From an uncultured Prevotellaceae bacterium (lineage in GTDB: Bacteria; Bacteroidota; Bacteroidia; Bacteroidales; Bacteroidaceae), in NCBI GenBank assembly GCA_902774815.1, contig CACYJV010000009.1, positions 1-64,000 of the forward strand: DNA of 64,000 nt, in the 5' to 3' direction. The stretch's first letter is position 1; each line of letters opens with the position of its first letter. Under the pieces are notes generated by a model. The model had not been told where the DNA came from, did not search any database, and was given only the letters and a program-made list of their open reading frames with translations. Made by a program: the position numbers and the translations under genes. Below are positions 58,562 through 64,000 of this stretch, in pieces.

Positions 58562-61500
58562 TTAGTTCTTGAAGGCATTTTCAGCAACCGTCGACAACGA
58601 TCCGTCCCCTTCATACCACTGACGCTCAAGCCAATCAGTCTCACCACCCATCTGAACGCTGGGCATATCCTGCCACACGAGCATGCCGAGGCGGTCGCAG
58701 TGGTAGTACCAGCGTGCCGGTTCGACCTTCATGTGCTTGCGAATGGTGTTGAATCCCCACGACTTCGTCTTCTCGATGTCGAAGCAAAGGGCCTCATCGG
58801 TGGGAGCAGTGTAGATGCCGTCGGGCCAGTAGCCCTGGTCCAGCGTGCCTAATTGGAAGAGCGACTCGTTGTTGAGCATCAGTCGCCAATAGCCTTTGTC
58901 GTCGCGAGCATAGGAAACCTTGCGCAAAGCAGCATAACTACTGACGTGATCGACCACCTCGGTTGCCGATAGATAGTCGACTTCGAGGGTGTAAAGGAAG
59001 GGACTGTCAGGACTCCAGAGTTTGGGATAGGGCACCGCCAAATCGCAACTGACTGAAGTTTGGGCGGCAAGCGTCTGCGTTGTGACGACCGTCGAGCCAT
59101 CTTTGAGCGTGAGACGGACCTGATCGCCCTCGGCAGGGCGGTTAAGCGTCAGCACAACGTTGAACTGCGATTTATCGACATCGGGCGTTGTGCGGATGTC
59201 GTAGACATATTGGGGGTTGACAGGTTCCAGCCAAACGGTCTGCCAGATGCCCGAACAGGGGGTATACCAAATAGTATTCGAGCCCTCCCAGTTGATGCGC
59301 TGCTTGCCCGTAGCCTGACGATTGACGTCAGTGGGGTCGCTGACCACGACAACGAGTTCGTTTTCGCCCTGTTGCAGTCCTGCCGTGATGTCGAACGAGA
59401 ATGCTGAATAGCCACCGGTATGGTTGCCCAGACGGCGACCATTGAGATAGACGGAACAACTGTAGTCGACAGCCCCGAAATTCAGGCGCACGTTGCGGCC
59501 AGACCACTGCTCGGGGACCGTGAAGTTACGACGATAAATGAGCGACTCATCGGCATCGATCTGGCGCATGACACCCGAAAGACTCGACTCAATGGGGAAC
59601 GGCACCAGGATGTGCCCCTGATAGTTGACGTCTTGAATTGAGCTACTAGTTGTAACAGCATAGTCCCATAGTCCGTTCAGGTTCATCCACTCGTCGCGTT
59701 GAAGTAGCGGGCGGGGGTATTCAGGCAATGGATTCTGCGGATCGACATCGACTGTGAACTTCGACTTGAGCCTATCGCCAACAGGTTGCCACTCTCCCTG
59801 CTCGGGAGGGGCTGGAGCGAACTTGTCCATGAGCACCTTCATCCAATGGCCACCAATGACCGAACGCGCACGGAATCCACGTGCCGAGCCGTTACCATTG
59901 GTCCAGAACCAGTCGGAGAGTGGCCATCGCGTCGGTGTCTCGTTGGCATAGGCCCAGATACGGTCGCTGAACTGCAGGAACGTATCGTTGTCGGGAGCCA
60001 TGCCTGCCATCCACATAATCCAGTCCGTTTTCGAATAAGCCTCGCGGTTGTCGAGTGGCAGTCCGTAGCGGTTCTGATGCTTCAGGTAGAACTTGATTTC
60101 GCGACGCATCACGTCTTCCGAGAAGAGGTTAAGGCCCCACAACTTGTCCCAAACCATGTTGTATTTGATGCTCCAAGTGCCGCCGCGGTCGAAGGCCAGT
60201 TTGTAATGGTCGCCGTCACGGGCATCGATTTCCCAGATTTGTGCCATCTGGCGGGCCTTCTCTTGGAACGGTCGCCAGCGTGCCTCACTCTGACCTTTCA
60301 TGCGGGCCAACTCAGCATAGGCAGCAACGCCGAAGATGGCTTTCAGCGAAAGATTAGCATTGTGGGCCCAATGGCCTGCAAAGTCGTCGGTACAGAGTTG
60401 GTTTTCGGGGTCCTGACCATTATCCCTGAGGTAGATGGCCCATTGGCGCAGCAGGTTCATATCAGCATTGGAGAGCCAGTTGGCATTGCCATCAATACGA
60501 CTGATAGCATAGCAGAGCGTCAGTATGTTTCCGCTCTCTTCAACGGGCATGTTACCGCCAAAGCCACCACCGCCATCGGGACGCGTAATGGAGTAAACCT
60601 GGCCGTTAGCATGCGGATAGGTTCCGAGATCGTGGCAGGCGAACTGCGGGAAACCCCAGCGCGAGGTGTTGCCGCAATAGTCGAGGATGGAACGTACCAT
60701 GGCCTTTTGCAGGTCGGTGTTGTAGCAAAGGAAGAGCGGTGCTTCGGGATAGGTCAGGTCAACGGTATTGACACAACCATTGGAGTTGTTCTCCTTCGAG
60801 AAGAAAAGCAGCTTGTGGTCCTTGTCCTCAAAGAGTTTGTGGGCGGCGATGACGTGCCGATAGCTGCCTGAGAGCAGTTCGGCATACTTCGCGTTGCCAG
60901 CTGCCAGGCCATCGTCGTAGATAGTCTTATCCTGCTGTCGGCAACGGGCCATGATATCGGCATAACCGTCGCGCAACTCTTGGAAAGCCTGTGTGATGGT
61001 CTTGCCATTGCGGGCCCAGTAGCCTTTGTAGTCCTGATACATGTAGCGGATGTCCAAAACCTCGTCGTAACCTATCATCATGAAACTGCGACCTTCGCTG
61101 ATGGAACCGAAGTCCTTCATGTAGGCCAGCGTAGGCATCGACGCCTCATCGATGCTGCCGATAGATCCTTCGCAGTCCATGAGCTTACCAGTAGAGCAGA
61201 AATGGCTCTCCATCTGTGCGGCATCGTTCATGCTAACGGTGCCATTGACGTCGGGCAAGTACAGGTATCCCCAATCAATAGTGATGAGATCGCCAGCCTT
61301 ACCCAGCACGGGCTGTGCCACCGAGCCAGCCTTCAGGTAGCTAATGCCATCGACTGTGACGCGTTCGGAACGCGTTGACTGGTTCATCTGATCGACTGTC
61401 AGCTGTGGAGTCGTGGCAAAGTAGAACTGCACGTCATGAGCACGGCCGTCGGTCGACGTCACCTGATAGGACAAATAGTTGATTGGCGTTGAGAGCAGGT

Positions 61501-62380
61501 CGAGATCGTCCATGAGCATCGGTGCCGTAAACACTACTTTCAACTCAACTAGACCACATGTGAAGGTATAATAGGTGCTGGTAGCCAGTACGTTGACAGC
61601 CGTCTGTACGGCGTTTTCCACATCAGCAGGTGCTATGAGCATGTTCTCGTATAGTCCGAAGTCCACGTAGGCTCCGCCTGTAGTGTTGTGGCAGTGGGCC
61701 GCGATGATGTTCCGACCCTCCTTGAGGCAGGCCTTCTCTGCTGTCGTCAGGCGATGCGTCTCGCCCTGCAGCCATGTCTCACCCGTGGCGATGATGCGAC
61801 GACCATTGATAAAGAGTTCGAATACGTCATCGTGCGAAAACTGTATCCACAGGTCTTTCTGCAGGTCATCAGAGGTCAGGTCCACGCTACGTCGGATGTA
61901 GATATCGCTGTTCTGCGCGCTCCAGTTGTGGCGACAGTTGGGGTACTCGTTGGGTGTGCCCCAGGCAGCATCTTCCGTAGCCCACGAACTGTCATCGAAG
62001 TCGGGAGCAGTCCAGCCCGTGCCATTCTGGCGGCTATAGCTGACCTGAGCCGTCCAGCCGCTTTCGCCTGTTGACATCGGTGCAATGGCCTTCAGGAGGC
62101 TGGTGCGCTGCCGACCCATGAAACGATAGACCTTTCCATCGACTCGCAATAGTCCGTCCATGGCCTTCTCAGCATCGCTCCAATGGCGCGTGGTGCCATC
62201 GTTAAGCTTGTCAAAAGGCGACCACAACGAGAAGTAGGGGTCGTTGACAAACAATGGCACGGATGGCAGTCGGAGCGACGTAGGCTGATAAGGCTGGAAG
62301 TCGGCAGCCGTCTGAGCCATGGTTTCACCTGTCCAAACGAGCAGCATGAGAGCCGCCATGAAGATTTTCGTTCTTTTCAT
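58562..62380 (-). CDS. Secreted DUF4965 (GtaA-like) plus GH2 fusion protein, truncated by an in-frame TAA
   Basis: The 1272-aa product has a signal peptide (ending GETMAQ), then a GtaA/DUF5127-like N-terminus (LRLPSVPLFVNDPYFSLWSP). A beta-sandwich insertion follows (about 110-240), then the DUF4965 and DUF1793-like alpha/alpha core (about 260-850). After the linker APAPPEQGEWQP the GH2 module begins (about 890: RDEWMNLNGLWDYAV, with the sugar-binding, immunoglobulin-like and start of barrel domains). The frame stops at TAA 58562-58564 just before the catalytic motifs. At this site GH2 relatives often have Glu-Trp; GAA to TAA is one base change. It follows GH76 by 27 nt, so both are one operon. 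Intact length would be about 1510 aa. Confidence 0.85.
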   Translation of the reverse strand: MKRTKIFMAALMLLVWTGETMAQTAADFQPYQPTSLRLPSVPLFVNDPYFSLWSPFDKLNDGTTRHWSDAEKAMDGLLRVDGKVYRFMGRQRTSLLKAIAPMSTGESGWTAQVSYSRQNGTGWTAPDFDDSSWATEDAAWGTPNEYPNCRHNWSAQNSDIYIRRSVDLTSDDLQKDLWIQFSHDDVFELFINGRRIIATGETWLQGETHRLTTAEKACLKEGRNIIAAHCHNTTGGAYVDFGLYENMLIAPADVENAVQTAVNVLATSTYYTFTCGLVELKVVFTAPMLMDDLDLLSTPINYLSYQVTSTDGRAHDVQFYFATTPQLTVDQMNQSTRSERVTVDGISYLKAGSVAQPVLGKAGDLITIDWGYLYLPDVNGTVSMNDAAQMESHFCSTGKLMDCEGSIGSIDEASMPTLAYMKDFGSISEGRSFMMIGYDEVLDIRYMYQDYKGYWARNGKTITQAFQELRDGYADIMARCRQQDKTIYDDGLAAGNAKYAELLSGSYRHVIAAHKLFEDKDHKLLFFSKENNSNGCVNTVDLTYPEAPLFLCYNTDLQKAMVRSILDYCGNTSRWGFPQFACHDLGTYPHANGQVYSITRPDGGGGFGGNMPVEESGNILTLCYAISRIDGNANWLSNADMNLLRQWAIYLRDNGQDPENQLCTDDFAGHWAHNANLSLKAIFGVAAYAELARMKGQSEARWRPFQEKARQMAQIWEIDARDGDHYKLAFDRGGTWSIKYNMVWDKLWGLNLFSEDVMRREIKFYLKHQNRYGLPLDNREAYSKTDWIMWMAGMAPDNDTFLQFSDRIWAYANETPTRWPLSDWFWTNGNGSARGFRARSVIGGHWMKVLMDKFAPAPPEQGEWQPVGDRLKSKFTVDVDPQNPLPEYPRPLLQRDEWMNLNGLWDYAVTTSSSIQDVNYQGHILVPFPIESSLSGVMRQIDADESLIYRRNFTVPEQWSGRNVRLNFGAVDYSCSVYLNGRRLGNHTGGYSAFSFDITAGLQQGENELVVVVSDPTDVNRQATGKQRINWEGSNTIWYTPCSGIWQTVWLEPVNPQYVYDIRTTPDVDKSQFNVVLTLNRPAEGDQVRLTLKDGSTVVTTQTLAAQTSVSCDLAVPYPKLWSPDSPFLYTLEVDYLSATEVVDHVSSYAALRKVSYARDDKGYWRLMLNNESLFQLGTLDQGYWPDGIYTAPTDEALCFDIEKTKSWGFNTIRKHMKVEPARWYYHCDRLGMLVWQDMPSVQMGGETDWLERQWYEGDGSLSTVAENAFKN

Positions 62381-62407
62381 ATTGTGAAGAATAGTTTTCG
62401 ATGTTCG

Positions 62408-63982
62408 TTATTTCAGGGCCACCTTACGTCCCTGCATGATGTAAATGCCTCCAGGAAGCGTGTCGGGAGTACCACAGGCGGGCTGTCCGGCAATCGTGTA
62501 GATGCGGTCATGACGTGGCAGGTCCAGCCGATGCAGGCCGATGCCACTGGCCTGAGCCTGCCGATGGCGCCAAACGGCCAGCAATGCGTATTCCGACGCA
62601 AAGCTTGCCTGATGGAAACCCTTTGTCTTGTTGCCGTCGTTCCAACCGTTGAGCAGGTCAATGGGCAGCATGCCCGACCTGAGATAGTGCTCGTAGGCAT
62701 AGTCGAGATTGGCCTCGAACGACTGTAACACAAGCGAAGGATATGACGTTTCCACCTCTATGGCATCGGCATCAGCATAGGCACGCATCAGCACATTGTC
62801 AAACCAGGCATTGAAACCTTGAAGAGGCGAGGCGTCGGTGGGCCATTCGCGATAGGTAACGCCATCTTTGCGTACGGGACGCGAGAATCCCGTGTAGGCA
62901 TAACGAGCCAGATCGGTGACGTCGGCCTGGTATTCGTCGCTGCCCGTGGTACGCCAGAGTTCGACGGCTCCTGCCAGCATCGTGCCTGTGTTGTAGGTAT
63001 AGGCCGTGCCAGTGGGCCCGCCCGTGTCGACATGAGCGCGGCGGCGCTGTGCTCCTGAGCCTACATAGGTCAGCGTACCATCGGCCCCCATCATGTCCCA
63101 GTAGAGGTGAGTGCCGGCATTGCGCAGGTTTCGCTTCTGCCAGGCATAGATTCGCTTTGCAAAATTCATGTAGTGTTCGGATGGTTTCACCACCTCGCTG
63201 ACCACCTGGTTCTGTGCGTCGCGATAGTAATAGGTGTAAGAGGGCTGCTCGTCGGGCGTCGACAAGATGTCGTGTAGCCACACGAGCGGCTGTATGATTG
63301 GCCCATTGGAGCAGGCATGCTTAGAGTTGTAACCCGGTCCCCACGTGATGCCTCCATATTCCTCGCCTTGATCGTCGTGCCAGCAGTCCCATCCATCGAG
63401 CACATAGTCGGTCAGGCTGATGGCCGTGTTGAGGTACTGTCGCTCACCCGTCAGCCGATAGGCACGGATGAGTTCGCGAGCCAGCCACATTTGGTCGTCG
63501 TAGACATTCTTCTTCAGGTTGTCGCCCGTCACGTCGCCACGTCCACGCACACTGGCGCGTGGCACTGCATAGACAGTGGTCCACGTCTTGCGAGTGGCAT
63601 AGGAAGTCAGCGTGTAGGAACCGCGATAGTAGTCGAGGTTGTCGACCAGCACCATCAGCTGCTGCGCATAGCGGTCGTAACAGTCGTCGTAAAGCAGGGG
63701 CAGGTCGTCCTTAAGTGCTGCCAATGCCTCCAGCACCGAGCAGTGGGCCTCGATGGCGGCCGTGTAGGGCCAGACATCGCTCGGTCCACTTACATCGGTG
63801 TTGGTGACGTCGCAGACATCCACCATATAGAAATTTGTGCTGGTGCCGCGAAACGAGCGTTCCATCGTCGCGTCCAAGATGTCCATGGCACGGTGCAAAT
63901 CCTGCTCAGCCTTGGGCAGTTGGGCCGACAGCGTCGCCCAACCCACAAGGCTGCATAGCACGAAGAATAGTCTCTTTTTCAT
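62408..63982 (-). CDS. Secreted glycoside hydrolase family 76 (alpha-1,6-mannanase-like)
   Basis: The 524-aa protein has a signal peptide (MKKRLFFVLCSLVGWATLSA) and an alpha/alpha toroid with the GH76 catalytic Asp pair in NVYDDQMWLARELI near 157-170. GGITWGPGYNSKHACSNGP near 208 and the repeated helical pattern ending in WFDNVLMRAY are also typical. GH76 enzymes cleave the alpha-1,6-mannan backbone of yeast mannan. The C-terminus IYTIAGQPACGTPDTLPGGI then YIMQGRKVALK is the sorting-like tail. It leads the operon with the DUF4965-GH2 gene. Its promoter lies beyond the right edge or within the last 18 nt. Confidence 0.85.
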   Translation of the reverse strand: MKKRLFFVLCSLVGWATLSAQLPKAEQDLHRAMDILDATMERSFRGTSTNFYMVDVCDVTNTDVSGPSDVWPYTAAIEAHCSVLEALAALKDDLPLLYDDCYDRYAQQLMVLVDNLDYYRGSYTLTSYATRKTWTTVYAVPRASVRGRGDVTGDNLKKNVYDDQMWLARELIRAYRLTGERQYLNTAISLTDYVLDGWDCWHDDQGEEYGGITWGPGYNSKHACSNGPIIQPLVWLHDILSTPDEQPSYTYYYRDAQNQVVSEVVKPSEHYMNFAKRIYAWQKRNLRNAGTHLYWDMMGADGTLTYVGSGAQRRRAHVDTGGPTGTAYTYNTGTMLAGAVELWRTTGSDEYQADVTDLARYAYTGFSRPVRKDGVTYREWPTDASPLQGFNAWFDNVLMRAYADADAIEVETSYPSLVLQSFEANLDYAYEHYLRSGMLPIDLLNGWNDGNKTKGFHQASFASEYALLAVWRHRQAQASGIGLHRLDLPRHDRIYTIAGQPACGTPDTLPGGIYIMQGRKVALK

Positions 63983-64000
63983 TGTAGAATCAAATTGGAA

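Noticed and set aside
59786-60871. Open frame of 361 codons antisense to the DUF4965 region
   Set aside because: Shadow frame; no conserved motifs, and the opposite strand encodes a recognised domain.

Overview
The window looks like a chromosome segment of a Bacteroidota bacterium, most likely a gut or rumen Prevotella/Segatella-type member of the Prevotellaceae. The main evidence is the promoter style: TAnnTTTG -7 boxes recur upstream of most transcription units, often with a TTG/TTTG -33 box 19-21 nt away. Lipoproteins end their signals in a Bacteroidota-type SC lipobox, and families typical of the phylum are present (DUF4294, HHH plus outer-membrane barrel, DUF4369/TlpA-like, GATase-M19 fusion, C-terminal sorting-like motifs on secreted enzymes). 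No rRNA, CRISPR array, phage or intact transposase was seen. Three tRNA genes are present: Leu-TAA, Arg-CCT and Gln-TTG.

Layout. 1-5.2 kb: a truncated gene, a 340-bp near-palindromic repeat, a secreted protein with a small 62-aa companion, then pyrE, an SRPBCC protein and argH. 5.2-9.8 kb: a cysteine-rich lipoprotein, tRNA-Leu, an OmpA/TPR lipoprotein with a thioredoxin-fold lipoprotein lacking CxxC, tRNA-Arg and an ADP-ribosylglycohydrolase. 10-25 kb: pckA with a duplicated 3' tail, a GH31 enzyme with a large secreted binding protein, upp, then a minus-strand unit of nucleoside kinase, GH128 and GH18, and a divergent Na/phosphate transporter. 25.5-32 kb: a zinc-less sirtuin, three tandem FKBP prolyl isomerases, a GATase-dipeptidase fusion and a glutaminyl-cyclase-like enzyme. 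32-40 kb: DUF4294, an HHH/barrel protein, hemolysin III, RNase R and a VWA lipoprotein. 40-52.3 kb: epimerase, PAP2, miaB, a subtilase, and a lipid A/core cluster (MsbA-like ABC exporter, acyltransferase, LPS kinase, GT9, two divergent GT2). 52.4-57.5 kb: tRNA-Gln, YitT, a broken small gene, DsbD and an UPF0597 protein. 57.8-64 kb: a DUF4965-GH2 fusion broken by one in-frame stop, and a GH76 enzyme.

How the parts fit. GH76 (alpha-1,6-mannan), GH128 (beta-1,3-glucan) and GH18 (chitin or chitin-like) together suggest capacity against fungal or yeast wall glycans. No SusC/SusD pair lies in the window, so this is an inference from families only.

The most unusual signals are in the repeats. Three convergent gene junctions (18.4, 32.2 and 57.7 kb) carry tandem arrays with an almost exact 22-nt period and a shared core, many units having an AGC-N3-GCT dyad. 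A 9-nt repeat occurs both at a convergent junction (35.4 kb) and inside miaB, where it encodes a charged tripeptide repeat. Short palindromes of the CCTCCC...GGGAGGGG type lie in frame inside the UPF0597 and GH2-fusion genes, always at apparent loops or linkers.
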